This document shows positions 39,435 through 53,000 of a stretch of 64,000 bases of DNA, piece by piece. The DNA is from Amphiura filiformis (taxonomy: Eukaryota; Echinodermata; Ophiuroidea; Amphilepidida; Amphiuridae). Location of the stretch: contig NC_092642.1 in assembly GCF_039555335.1 (NCBI RefSeq), forward strand, positions 14,208,243-14,272,242, given 5' to 3'. Every line of letters starts with the position of its first letter. Position 1 is the first letter of the stretch. Position numbers and translations under genes: made by a program. The notes beneath the pieces were generated by a model. It saw only the letters and a list, made by a program, of their open reading frames with translations. It was not told the DNA's origin and ran no database searches.

Positions 39435-41735
39435 GTGTTTGCTCGATTAGCATGAAACTTGGATACAGTGGCTATGGTCTACGTTTACAGGTGAAAGGTG
39501 TGTCACATTATGCTAAAAGTCAAATGAAGTCGAAACTATACCAGTAATTTATATTGAGTTTTAGGTCATAATGTTTTATGCACAGCAAACTTTATGCCTC
39601 CTGTAAATAAACATTACCTGCTAGAGTACAAAATCATACATCAAATCAAATACATCAAAATCATACATCAAATCAAATTCACCTCTCCAAATCCTCCTGA
39701 ACAGACTTGCAAGAATTATTTTGTCAGCTGACATTAGAACACCAACAGATGAAATGATGGATAAGTTAAATTGGATTAAGCTTGACAAAAGGTGGTACAA
39801 TCATTATTGTTTTAAAATGTATTAAAGATCAAGCACCTTCATACTTATCATCTAACCTTATACATTCACACATTCTGTACATAATGTTGCAACCAGAGGC
39901 CAAATTTCTAATATGCTTACCAAAATGGAACGCTGGTAAACATACTTTTAATGTTAGAGCTGTTAAAATATGGAATGATCTTCCATCTAACATTCGTAGT
40001 AACTATAATACAATGAGTCTCTCCATGCTTAAGAATGCTACATTGTGCACCTCAACCAAGATAATTTGATTCATCAGCATAAATTCATAATGTAATCATA
40101 ATTATTCATTTTCAAGTATGAATATTTTTCCTCATGTACTCAGTATGAATTCTATTTAAGTTGTATTTTAATTTGCAAATGTACGGCTCTTGCAGGGCCC
40201 CCAGGAAGCAAGCCTTGAAATAAGCGGGCACGGGGAGCAAATTTGCTCTCGTAAAGCCACCAATTGCTCCTGGTCTTGTAAAATTCACAGGAGCAATTTT
40301 AAAAACAAATTGCTCCTGGTTCCAGTTTTGCACTTATGCAGTAGTGCTGGTATTGAATGCAGAAAAGGATTACTATTTGAAAATTGCTCCTATTTCTTCA
40401 GAAATTGCTCCTGGTTCTTGTAAAATCACAGTGAACCAGGAGCAATGTTCAAAAACAAATTGCTCCTGGTTCCAGTCTGCTTATTTCAAGGCTTGCCAGG
40501 AAGATCAGCATTTTCATTGATGGGATTACCCTGCTTAAAGAAAGTATAAATAAATAAATAAATAAATAAATAAATAGATAATAACATTATAATGTTTGAA
40601 ACATGTCAGGTTTTAAAAGAAAAATATTGTATTCAACTTACCAACACAGATATGCCTTCCCTTGGTAACAGGTTTTCACAGAATGTTCGACACACTCAAA
40701 AAAGAACATCTGGAAAGTCCCTCTCAGCTCTGCACCTGATTAGCTGCATCAAATCACCACGATATCGCCTAATGATTAGCAGTCTATAAATACCATATAT
40801 ATTAGTAAATGTGGCATGGGTTTTTCCTTGTCTGAAACGATATAGACAAAATGCATAGTTTACAACAAAACGTGCATGTTTCTATATGAAAGTACCAGTA
40901 AGTGTCCTGGGCGCTGAAGTAAGACATTTTTGGTTGGTGCTTATTTTTACATTATTTACATACATAAAACATGATACTGGTCATCCATCATCATCTGACT
41001 GCAATTATTTTATTTGTAAACATCTGACAAATATTTGAACTTCAGCAAAAACTGGGAAAATTAATATGCAAAGCCAGGGTTTTGAGCTAAACATGGTACA
41101 GAGATTTATCAGCTGTTATGAGATTTTCCATTCTTGAAATTAATTTTGGGGATTTATAGTGCACCCATGCCAACCCACTTCACAGATTATCACTGTCTAC
41201 TGCAGCCCAAGACCAGTGGCGTAGCCAGCACTTTTTCAGAGGGTGGGCAAGGGGGGGGGGCAAGGTAACTTTAAAGGGAGGGGGGAACTTTGATGAAAAT
41301 GGTCAAAATGGGCTAAAGAGTCAAAAAAAGGCATACAACTCTAAATATCAATGGGGCAAGACATCTCATGAGGGGGAGCTGTTAACCATTTACATTGTAA
41401 CAACATGACACAGCTCGAAGGCAGGATCAGCTCCCCAAGTTTTGTACAGGGTAGGCCACAACAATTAGCAACATGTTCTTGTCCAGGGGAATTCCATGCT
41501 AGCTCAATTTTCACAAGAACAGAAATTGACACTGACAGCTCAAACTCATACTGTCACACCAATGGCATAGCCAGCACCTTTTCAGAGGGTGGGCAAAGGG
41601 GGTGGCTGGCAAGAAAAATTTGAAGGGGGGAAGGGGAAAACATTGATGAAAATGGTCAAAAGTGGGCTAAAATGTACAAAAACAGCCTACAAATCTTAAA
41701 TATCAGGGTGGCCACCATCCCATGGGGGGGGGGGT
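39435..41735. repeat. Tandem segmental duplication, copy B (with LINE insertion)
   Basis: This copy matches copy A apart from an extra block at 39616-40581 that contains the 3' end of a LINE. Divergence is moderate, so the duplication is not recent. Confidence 0.85.
39616..40581 (+). mobile_element. LINE 3' fragment inserted in duplication copy B
   Basis: The plus strand encodes RT C-terminal pieces: LLNRLARIILSADIRTPTDE and KLNWIKLDKRWYNH, then DQAPSYLSSNL, VRAVKIWNDLPSNIRSNYN and a stop near 40070. The element ends in a TAAA tandem tail at 40545-40577. AACATTA borders both sides (39609-39615 and about 40583-40589) as a likely target duplication. Copy A lacks the whole block. The 3' UTR carries a GCTCCTGGTTC minisatellite (40255-40480). 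Confidence 0.8.
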
Positions 41736-43502
41736 CTCTCTCTTGCTTGATATCCCCCCATCTACACTTACATCTTGAATTTAAAAATGATAGGCTACAT
41801 ATGACACCATAATTCTTTGTTATGTTTGTATTATTTCACATATTATATCAATTTGACAAATTCACAATAATAAAACCAAGAAAAATAAAACTACTTGATT
41901 GGTTAGTATTAACAATAGATTAAAATTGTGAGTAATAAATGTTAAGTAAAATTTCAAAGTTTTTAGGAGCCTAAGCTTTTGATCCTAGCAGGATCTTTAT
42001 CAAAGGGTGAAACACTTCCATTGTTTTCCTCTTCCTTTTCCTTTGTGTCCATTCATATGTGCATGGCGCACCACCAAATCACTCCACGTTTAATATACCA
42101 GTGAAATTTGGTTTAAATAGTCCACTGCTTATTTGAGCTTGTTGCGATTTTTTTTTGTAAATGTATAGTAAAAATTTCCCCGTTTTCAGTTCATTTGCTA
42201 CCGGCAAGTGTCTAAATGAAGAAATCTGAGAAAAAGTCCCAATATTTCAGAGATGAAGATTCGGCGTGAATTTGAATGCCTGGTTTCAAAAATTGAGTGA
42301 TTTACTGGGGGTTAACTTTGAAAAAATTTTCAAAGCAGTATATACTGTTCGAGGATAATATTATACACATGATCAGCTGTAATGTGATACCAAGCTTTAT
42401 ACATGTAGTCAAAATACACTACGGGTGTCTTCCCATCTTTTCCAGGTCCTATTGTCTTTTATTTTGTACATATAGCAATACATACTTGACCGTGACTGTG
42501 CATTCCTGCATTGTAGCTGACTGACGTGCGAGATCTTGGACACGATTGACAGCTACGGGATGCATCTGACGTGTTCAGTTCAGCACAGGGCGCAGATCCT
42601 GATCTTTTTATCCGTTTCTAATTATAGAAACCAAATAATCCCCTGCTTTTCATCTAATTATCCAAATATATCGCTGATTGTCTTTTAGGTTCCATTGTTT
42701 TCCCCTCTCTTGATACCTTTTGAGTCACTCTTTTTAACATATAGAAATGCGGCAAAAGGGAAACGCACTACACAGTTTGGAGACAGGAAAATCAGGTGGT
42801 TGTCGCCACCTTCCAATTGGCCAGTTCCAGTTATGGTGCTGTCTAGCAGAGAGGGCAGGCTTTCATTTTGTCCCCCTCTCAGCTAGGTGACGACGTGGTT
42901 TCACTTAGAGTTAGAGCTCAATCTTTTAACACAATTTTTATTTTCTGTGCTACATTGTAGACCGATAGATAACATCATTCATCTGTTTTAGCTCCATTTT
43001 TCTGTTATCTACATTTATTTTCTCATCACATTTACCCATCTGATTCTTGGGAAAACCATTACAATATTTTATCTTGATTGTGTGTGAGAAGCCACAATAA
43101 TAAAACCTACAAAAACCAATTTCATGCTGAAGTTCATGAAAATTTATCTGGAAATTCCCACTAAGCTGCATCTAACCAAATTAACCTGATAATATGTGAC
43201 TTTTATTGTGTGTGAGAAAAAAAAAAAGTCACAATAATAGAACCTAGAAAAACTACACTTGTGTTAGTAAAGTCAAATTTCATGTTGTAGTTCAGAAAAC
43301 TAATCTGGAAATTCCACTCGGCTGTTTGGCAGTACCAATGCATATAACCATTAGGTGACGTGATAATATTCAAGAAAATGCCAAATATGCCAAATATCAC
43401 ATTAATTGCAACTCTGTGCAAAGGTGTTTTCTTGTGATTCCAACTAGCATTCTCTAATATTTTTTATACTTAAAGTGCATTGAAAGGTGGAGAGCACATA
43501 AT
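41736..43502. other. Intergenic stretch with a small tandem duplication
   Basis: Most of this stretch has no recognisable feature. At about 42955-43180 and 43195-43340 a segment of about 145 bases is repeated imperfectly (ATTGTGTGTGAGAA, TTTCATG, CTGGAAATTCC in the same order). No gene is supported. Confidence 0.5.
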
Positions 43503-43724
43503 GTTGTTTTCTTTAAACTTCCGTGGTCCATACGCGCTGGTGAATTGCGATCGCGTTTAAGTGACAAGGTCGCCTACTACGCGCCGCGCCGAAGACCAAT
43601 GGGTCAGCCGGCTTGTTGTCAAGTGCATTGATCAGCCAATCAGCGTGATTGTTTATTGCTTTTGTGTTTACGCTCGTGTACGCGATACGCACAGGCACGA
43701 CCACGGAAGTTTAAAGAAAACAAC
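43503..43724. mobile_element. MITE with perfect 26-bp inverted ends
   Basis: The first 26 bases (starting GTTGTTTTCTTTAAACTTCC) are the exact reverse complement of the last 26 (43699-43724). The inside is CG-rich. No target duplication is clear. It lies about 225 bases beyond the NEIL1 stop codon. Confidence 0.85.
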
Positions 43725-43948
43725 TTTACACAGATGCAAATTAGAAAAGTTGATACACAGATGTACCAGCATACGAGTTTGATACTTCTGAAGTCTAAGA
43801 CAAATATTTGGTATTCTTCTACATGGTATTGTTTAACATGACTGAATTTGGAAGTTAAAACCAATACAGCTCGCCTGAGTTTGTGATGTCTTCATCATCC
43901 CTGAGGGATAGTTCCATATAAGGTCATGTGATCAGTGTATTTCCTCTA

Positions 43949-44022
43949 TCATTTTTTGACAGTAGTTCTTGATCTTGTCCTGTTAGATTTCTTATCCGAT
44001 GCCTGGACAGGTTTCTTTGCAC
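43949..44022 (-). CDS. NEIL1: NEIL1 exon 7 (C-terminus and stop)
   Basis: It encodes AKKPVQASDKKSNRTRSRTT and VKK, then TGA at 43949-43951. The acceptor is CCATTTCAG/GTGCA. The total coding length is divisible by three only with this frame, which supports the model. Confidence 0.8.
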
Positions 44023-47000
44023 CTGAAATGGAACACAAAAATTCATCATTATGGATTCAAGATGCAATAAATTTCACAGATGAATGGATTTGAGGCACAG
44101 GAGATCGTCATGTGCATCTCGCTTCCTGTGCTGATTGGACAGATGTGTGTAGGGAACCCTAGCTGGATCATGATTTTTATTTATGATCCAAGGAACACTT
44201 CTTGGAAATGGCAATTTGATGTGAAGTCTACGCCATCACAACATCTTGAGGCAAATCTAATTTATTTTTGTGTTGAATGACTGATTAAACTTCTAATTGC
44301 TATTTATCTACCAACATGTATGATGCTCATATTCTTGTGTTTTTAAAAATGTATTAATATGTATAATGCTTGTATTATGTATATGCGCTGTGATCGCTTG
44401 AAATGGCGCTTAATAAATGCCTTTGTAATAATAATAATAATATGAACATTCACTTGAATTCTTGAACACTTGACATTTTACTCACTACTCTTAGAATGAG
44501 TAAAACAGACATGTTGATCATAAATTTCAGTGCGAGCTCTCTACATGTTTCTAGTCTGGCTCAAAATGCATAACTGTATGAGCTGTGATACAGGGTGTAT
44601 CAAAATGATTGATACCCATAAATATCCAGTAAGTATTGGGAAGACTGTCCCATCAAAATGCAGTATATGACATCCACCTTATTTGTAGATTTATGTAATA
44701 AAAGGTTATAAATTGTAGTCATTTTCAGAGGATCTAATGTTTAATTTAGAAGAAACAGGCATTTCATTAGATGATAAAGCGGATGAGTACCAATCATTTT
44801 GATACACCCTGTAGTCTGTGCTACAGACCATGTACCTATATCATCCATAGGGAGAACAACTCAGAATGCACCATGAGTGTCTTTGAAAAAGACTAGTCTA
44901 TACCTACCAGATGTTTGTTTAGGGATTGCATCCTTCCTCCTTGACGGTGCTCTGTGAGTTCCAGTCTTCTCATTTCCATTGGCGGCAACATCAGTTGTGA
45001 CAGCAGCTTTCCTTTTGGCTCGAGATGCTGGTCTTTGAGTTGATGGGGTTTCAGCTTTACTTGGAGCATACTTCTTTTTGGTAGTAGTAGGTGTTTTCTT
45101 CTGTGTTTTTCTTGCTCTCTTTGGTGGTTTGGTGTCAGCTTTTGCTTTCTGTAAATAGTTAATAAAGAAAAAATTAATCAAAAATTAAATAATTCTTAGA
45201 ATGTACTTATTGGCAAAAGCAATTGAAAACTTGTTCAGAAATGTCATTGACCCATCTCAGTTCAAATCACCAGCTGCTATGAGCTGTTGGTTGATGTTCC
45301 CATATGGAGTCAATTGATCAATGATCATATATGTAACTCCACAAGTTTTCCACAGGTCTTCGGAAAGTGGTGGTACACAAATACCACATGGTTTGAAGGG
45401 AAATAGGGTCACTATTTTTCCCCAGAGGTACTGGCTCCAGGCCTACTACCCTGAACCTGGAGGGTAAGGGGTGGTAGACCTGCAGCCAGTACCGAGGAAA
45501 AAATAGTGACCCTATTTCCCTGAAAATACCATGATGTATTTGTTTTATTACACCTCATACATATTTATGAGAGAATGACACCAATTCAGAAAAAAAAGAA
45601 GAAAATAGGCATTAGACCAATTTTCAGTCTTCATCAAGTTCGTGCTTAGAGGCCTATGTTGTACCTGTACTTTAACTTGACTTAACTTGACGTTAAGCTT
45701 TGGATTCGAAAGCTCCTCTAGGCTCTGCACACATGATTCATTTCTCCTCGCAATACGTCATGAACAGCTTCATAGCTTTATGCATCATAAAATGGGTGTT
45801 TCAAGCATTCTTTTGCAAAATATTTATGAAATTCATGCTGCCATTTTTGTTGTTGCTACATGTATAATAAATTGGTTAATTCCTGTTTTATCACACAAAG
45901 AACCATGATACAATATAAAATGCCAAGTCCTACTTTTGTGGATGGCAAAACACGCTTACAAACTTTTGTCTCTAAGGATGGTGATATCGTGAATAGGTGG
46001 GAAACTATCGTCTGGTAAGATAGGTCATACTGGGGATAGGTATGTTGTGATTGACCAATGAATTGGTGTCATTCTGTCATGAATATGTATGAGGTGTAAG
46101 AATATCATTTTTTTTAAGATCAGGGTTTTGGGCAGGCTGAGAGGGGGGAAAGCAATCTTTGGCAGGCTGAGAGGGTGGTAAGCATTGTTGGCAGGCCATG
46201 AAATTTGAAGGGACAGATAATTATTGCACAGCCTCTAATAAGAAATGAAGTTCAATTTCCATATGATTGTGTCAAACCGTAGTATTTCTCAGGTGCTAGG
46301 AACTGAACTTAAGACCTGAATATTTTGACATTAAAATCACTTCCCTGAATCATATCACATTTATTCAGCTTCTCCATTTAGCTCAGGCATTCAACCCCAC
46401 GCTGTCTCATAAGTCATTTTTTAACTGATCAGATGGCCAGGTTCATATTGAAAAAGTTGTGTCTTATCAGTGCTTTAGTCTGTCTTGCCTCAAGTTGAGA
46501 GTAAAATATAATGCCAGGTTGGATTTTGCAGTGGCAGATTCGAATAAGTTTACACGGTTGCATCGCCAAGGAAATGGCTGTACACTGAACTTAGGTAGAG
46601 ATCATAGAATTAGAGGTATAAGTATATTTATTAAAAAACCAACATATTGTGACCCGAAGGTCAAATTACATGTCAATGTACAGAGTAAAAGCAAAGCATT
46701 CATTAAAATTGATATAAATATGAAAAAAGTATATAAAATAACATAAAATGGCAGACACAAGTAAATACTCTAAATTCACACTATTATTGCACAATAAATA
46801 TAAAAGCTGAAATGTGCATGCATGCAGGAAAACCGAATAAGCGGCCCTACTTGTTTAATGCATCAACAAAATAGGGATGGGGCTGTTTTTGAAGCGAGAT
46901 GTTCTGAAACGCAGCTGGGAATAGTGATGCGCATTGCGGAGATTGCGAGCATGACACGCCTGTCTGGTAGGGGAGAAGATCATTGGTGCGCGATGAGTTG

Positions 47001-50000
47001 GCAAGCCCTTCGGCAAACCTGCGGCAATGGTTCTCTCTCCTATCAAACAGGGACTCAAGCTCGCAAGTCCGCAAGGCCTCAGCATAGGAGGTGAAATTTT
47101 GGCCCAGCGTAATCCTGCATGCACGACGTTGTAGCCTTTCCAGGGCACTACTCTGACCAGCAGAGAGTGAGGAGTGCCAGGCTACATCAGCATATTCTAA
47201 AAGAGGCTAATGTAGCCTTTGTATCGGTGATCAACTCATCTTCATTAAAGCCAAATTTTTCAGCATCGCAGCATATATAATTTTGGTTTGCTTTAGATGT
47301 GATCTGAGAGATGTTCTTGTTCCAACGGAGATCATTTTGGATCCACACGCCTAAGATTTTTGCTTCATCGACAAAATTCAGGGGGATGCCAGAAATATTT
47401 AAATTAGAATGAGCAGGAGGGTCTGTTTTGAAGCAGATCTGGATGGCTTGACACTTGGAGGGATTTAAGCTAAGCTTATTGGTGTTAGTCCAGTCATTGA
47501 ACTTAGTCAGTTCTTCCTGAAGCTTGCTTGGTTGTGGATGTGAGCGATTCTCTGCAAGTGTCAAGTCATCCACGTACTTCCAACATTTGATATCAGACTC
47601 CATGTTTTGGGCTGCATCATTAATCACCACTTGAAATCCAATGGGACCAAGTTTAGTTCCCTGAGGAAGAGCTCCATTGAGGACCCTATACTCAGAGAGA
47701 GTTTGGTTATAGCGCACACATTGGACACGGTTACTGACAAAGTCACACAACCATGGAGCGATGGATCTCATGGACTCCAAGGCGGATAAACTTACTAATG
47801 AGGATATTGTGGTCAATCATATCGAACGCCTTTGAGAAGTCCGTCAGAACCACCGTTCCAATGTTGTTGACTTTGTCAGCACCTTGGTGAATTGAGTGAA
47901 GAAGGCTGACCAAATAGTGCGATGTGGATATGCCCTTAATATTACCATACTGTTGGGGGTCAATCTTTTCCTGAATATCCTCCAGCACCCAGTCAGTGAT
48001 AAACCCTTCACTGATTTTGGAAAAACAGTCTGTTAAAGAAATGGGCCTGAGTTTGTCAGCCCTAGGAGGCTTTGATTTGGGGATTGGAACCACTATGGCT
48101 CTTTTCCATTGAGTGGGCACAACACCTTCAGCGTAAGAGCTGTTCAGAATATTAGTCAAGGGGACACTCAATTCATATGCAAATTCCTTAATTAATTTGG
48201 GAGAGATACCATCTGGGCCACTGGCTTTGGTAGACTTGACCTTTTTGAGCTCAGCATAAACATCCCAAGGGTAGAGTGATGGTGATTGATCCGGGGCCGG
48301 TAGGTAGGCCTCAAGAGATCCAAGATCCAGCGGAGGTATGTTAGACGAGATGCTAACAAATTGGTCGTTAATTATGTTGGCAATTGTACCATGATCATCA
48401 TCACTTACCCCTGAAATAGGAATACTGAGCTCAGATTTGGTGTTCCTGGTCATTGATCTTATTTGTTGGTGCCACTTCCGTGGCTCAATGGCTTGAAGAT
48501 TTCTTACTCTATTTGCATAATAATCAACCTTAGATTTCTTAATTGCACGCTGGACCTTATTGCGTAACATTTTATAACGCTCTACATCATGTGCTGCAAA
48601 TGCTTTCTGACGATCTTTTACAAGCGACTTGATTTTCTGAGTCATCCATGGTTTATTATTGCTATGGACTTTGAGTGTGGCAAGAGGAAAGTGTGAATCA
48701 ATAGCATCATGCAGAGACCGGTAGAGTGCATTTGCTTTCAGCTGTGTGGTACTAGCAGTAAGAACATTGGACCAGTCATGACCTTGGATCCATAATCCAA
48801 ATTCTCTGATCTGGGAGTCTTTCATAGGACGATGAGTCCTTTTGTCATTGCGATGTTTGGCAATGTGAAGCACTGTTGGTCTCCAAATAATACAAATATG
48901 ATCACTCTTTCCTAATGCCGAAACTGGTATGGGATCTTTGAAATGTGAGCTAATATTGGTCATGATAAGATCTAGTGTGGCTTCACCACGAGTTGGGAAT
49001 GTAACTAGTTGCTTGAGGTTACAGTTCTTAAGAACATTGTTCACATTCATTCTGTTAAAGTCCCCCATTATTGTGAATCCTATTTCGGGATATTTGGTAT
49101 GAAGAAAATCCATGGATTCCAGCAGATGTTGATCGAGAAGATCCCGATGAGGCGAGTCGCGTGGAATATAGACGCCACACACAGCGATGACAGAGACATC
49201 TCTGGGGAGTCGTTTGGGTTTTAATAGGACCCATAAGCACTCTAGTTCATCTGGGACAGCAATTTCCTGGATCTCACTGGCAGCAATATTGGATTTGACG
49301 TAAATTGCCACACCGCCACCCCTTTTTTGGCTGCGAGATTTAGTAAAAAGTTCGTAGCCTTCAATTGATAGCATGGTGTCAGGAAGGTCTTTGTGAAAGC
49401 ATGATTCGGTGACAACGCCAACATCTATGTGTTCCTGATCTAATAAGAGTTCAAATTCGTCAAATTTATTTACTATTGACTGAGCGTTCGTTAGCGTAAA
49501 GGTGGGAAAGTCACTTCTTGGGCGTTCATGTGGGATTCCACGAGATGGGGTTTGAGGTAATTGCCTCAGATTGGACAAATTAGCACCTTTCTGAGGGGCT
49601 GCAGGAAATTGATGATAGGCATTATGATTAGGGTTCACGATGACCTGAATTTTTCTCTGCAGAAATTTTCCCGCACGGCAACCACGGCGTTTAGTTCTTT
49701 TATAGCGTTGAAGCTCATCAAGTTTGATTTTAAGATCTTGTGATGGGATCAGGAGGTCACTGTTCAAGTTTTTGAGGGCACACGAGGAATACGAAATTCT
49801 CTCCATGTTTACGGAAAACAAGTCGAGTAGCAGGCCTACAGATTGATGAAGTTTCTGTATGTTCACCGTCTTAGCCTAGGCAAATTAAACAGTCATTTTG
49901 CACAGGGCTGACATTCGTGACACTTGGGCGGTGGCGCTGCGTGCTGACTGGAAATAGTAATGTCAACCTTATATACAATGATGTGTTAATAGGCGTACAT

Positions 50001-53000
50001 GATATAGCGATGCAAAGGTGAAGAATTCTGACAGGTCAGAATGACAAGGAATGATTGTCACCAAAGTACACACCTGCAATGGTTCAGCTTTTAGTTTATG
50101 GAATAACTGCTCCGGAAAAGTTGATGAAGTATATTCATTGCACGAAAACAACACAAACAGACGAAGAATTGAAGTCATAATATACGATCTTTTTTCAGAA
50201 TTTACCTTTATTTTTTTTCAAAACCGATTTTTTGGCATATTTTTAATACTTACACATGTTCTAACTTAAATCTATGAGCAAACTGTCAAATTCGTCCTAT
50301 TTGTAGTAAAACGGGACGATTTTCTGTTGGTCCGACATAAAGTCATAATTTTAGATTATGACTTTATGTCGGCCACGATCGCAAACCGTAGTCTCGTACA
50401 AAACTAGCTTGGTTACGCTCCCTCCACATGTGGAGGGAGCGTAACTCAAACTGGCCGCCAGTAGGAGACTAACTCTGAGGCCGCACTCGCTGTCCTAATC
50501 TAAATAGTGCGAGATGTTTCGAGTGATAGAGGTGAAGTTTATGATGTTGTTTCTTTGCAAATTCCCAATGTTTTTCGCGTCCAAATGTATTGGGAACTTT
50601 CACAATGATTGCATATTATCATTTTAGAAGAAAAAAGAAAAATCTAAAAATTTAAAAAGATCGTACATTAAGGCTTTGAGTGAAAATAAATGTTGAATCG
50701 GGAACCGAATATAATACGACCGGCTGCAGCTAAAGAGCGCCACCATCTTTTGAGAAGGAGAACCCAGACTTGATCGCCATCTTAATACAGGTATGGAGCA
50801 AAAATTGAGGGTATTTGGTTCCCACGGAATGCGCTTGAGGCAATTGTTGGCATGCAAGTGCAACATGGATGATGGGCGCATTTGAGACACACACATGATG
50901 CGACCTGCATGCGATACCAAGACACTTTTTGAGACACAGAATTGTTTTTGTTCATCGGTATAAAAGACCCAAATACCAAAATTTTCTCCCCATAACAAAC
51001 AGTGCTATTGTATGTGGTGGTATAGGGAGTCTGGGTTCTCCTTCTCCAATTCTGTGGCAGAGATACACTACAGTACTAAATTATAATATATAATGCCCAC
51101 AGTATATACCTTTGGTGGTGAGATGTCATCATTCTCTGCAGTTTTCTTTGCTACTTTACTTAAAGCTGCGCTTCTCTTCTTGGTTTTCTTGCTTCTTGAT
51201 TTCCCTTCTATTGGTATAAAAACATATTACAGGTAAAAGAAATTAACAAATGAATAAAAACTTATAAAAAAGTGGTAGCCACAGGGGTGTGGTGCACCCC
51301 TGCTAATGTTAAAAAGGTCAGCTTTGAAAGGCAGTCCTCTTTGTAGTTAAATTCAGAAAAGGTATACTTTTTATCCACAGACACCCCCAAAATTACCTCT
51401 TCCTTATGATACCAAAATATAAGTTTTTGATATTTGTGGCAAATATTAAAAGTTGACCTAGACATTTACAGCTAGTACTTAAAGTAAACGTATAAAGATA
51501 TGTAAAAGTCTATGTAGCTGGGAGAAAAAGCAGAACATCATATGAAAATGTTTACCTTTTGTATTGAAGATATACATAAAGTTTCATAAAAAGACCTCAA
51601 TTTGAAATCTTTTGGGAAACTTCAAGCATATCTTCAATATGTACCCAACATTATGAAGAGACAAGGGGGCCCACTACTTAATCCATGTGTATAATCCTCT
51701 CCTGACTGAAAATACACCCTTAGTAATCATTGTGAGTAAACATTTTGGTTTTGTTTAAAAGAAATTTTCTTACACATTCTGGTCATTTCAAGTAAATGTC
51801 ACATATAAATACAAAGATATTATGATATTCTAATTTTACCTTTAGGCACCATTGGTCCAGCTGGGCCTTTAAACCATATAGTCCTGCTATTGTGGTCTAC
51901 CATATTATTCATACCCTCTTGATAATAACATTGCAACCAAGCTGTGAAGGATGTGTAGTCAGACTTATTCCCTTCTGGGTCGTAACCACCACCACCTGTA
52001 TCAACACAAGTTAAACACAATGTTGCCAGTATTAGGGATAAGAAAACTATACTTTGATCAGCTCGATGAATATCAAAATATATATTTTCAGAAATTTCTT
52101 GTGACATCTCGCCAGAAGCATGAAGAATTATTAATTAAAGTCCTATACAGTGTGGTAGGTCTCGAGACCATCTCAAGACCTGATTTTGCAGTGTCTCGGT
52201 CTCGGATGTCAAGGTCTCGGTCTCGGTACTCAAAAGTCTCGGTCTCGGACCTCAAAAGTCTCGGTCTCGAACGTTTTTTTGTTCGAGACCTGTCAAAACC
52301 TGAAGAAAAAGATATGATTTTCTGTTGTTGTTCAATATTTATTCCTTATCCTAAATTTCAATGAATGTTGAAGAAACTGTTAAGAATAAAGATACAGAAA
52401 TCATTTTATAAAGTTATAAAAAGTTATAAATGAATCATAAGTGAGCATGTTCGGATGTGAGCTTCCAATTTCAGTTCATGATTAAACATAGGTGGGCAGG
52501 TGGCGGAAGCAAGGATCCCACTAAACTTTTGCAATGGGAACATTCTCCACAAAAGCATAATAGATGAACAAATAGTTGCCCTGTGCAGTGTGCATCTTCT
52601 TTTCAGCACGAAAAACACTGTGTTTTGGGCCGATATGGCAAAATTGCTCAATTTTGCGCGCTTCGTGCACTGGCCCTTCGTACACTAGCCTAATTTTGCC
52701 TCCACTATAGCCAATATTTTTGAAATGTTCCCAAAATTTGGAGGAAAAACAGTAAAAATTAAGACAAATAGTGTTAAACTGCGGGTCCAAATTTCTTGAA
52801 AAGTTGGTACAATAATGGGTTCCCTTTCATATTCTCAGCGGCACACCCCTCCCCAAACCAAACTTGAGTATCCCCCGGGATTAAACCAAGGTCTCGGTCT
52901 CGGTCTCGGAACTTAGAGGTCTCAGTCTCGGAAGGGGTGGTCTTGGTCTCGGAAGGTTTGGTCTCGGTCTCGATCTCGGACAGGCAGGTCTCGGTCTCGG

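Larger units (their letters stand above)
46790..49900 (-). mobile_element. Nearly full-length CR1/L2-like LINE in NEIL1 intron 5
   Basis: It encodes an apurinic-type endonuclease followed by reverse transcriptase, in the same orientation as NEIL1. The 707-residue frame (47743-49866) is unbroken through the endonuclease and RT blocks up to LTDFSKAFDMIDHN. A single shift near 47770-47800 moves to the next frame (47187-47816), which carries PQGTKLGPIGF and KYVDDL. A second shift near 47205 leads into the final part (EYADVAWHSSLSAG and on to about 46850). The 3' end is not sharply defined. The sub-clade is not assigned. Confidence 0.88.
49901..51109. other. NEIL1 intron 5, right part, with two perfect hairpins
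   Basis: Apart from the palindromes at 50332-50372 and 50412-50445, the stretch shows nothing recognisable. The phrases GAACCCAGACT (50759) and AGTCTGGGTTCTCCTTCTCC (51029) bracket 280 bases as an inverted repeat, so a small element may lie between them. Confidence 0.45.

Noticed and set aside
41341-41623. Overlapping ORFs on both strands near 41.4 kb
   Set aside because: They lie in the segmental duplication. The matching part of copy A does not keep the same frames, and no domain is seen.
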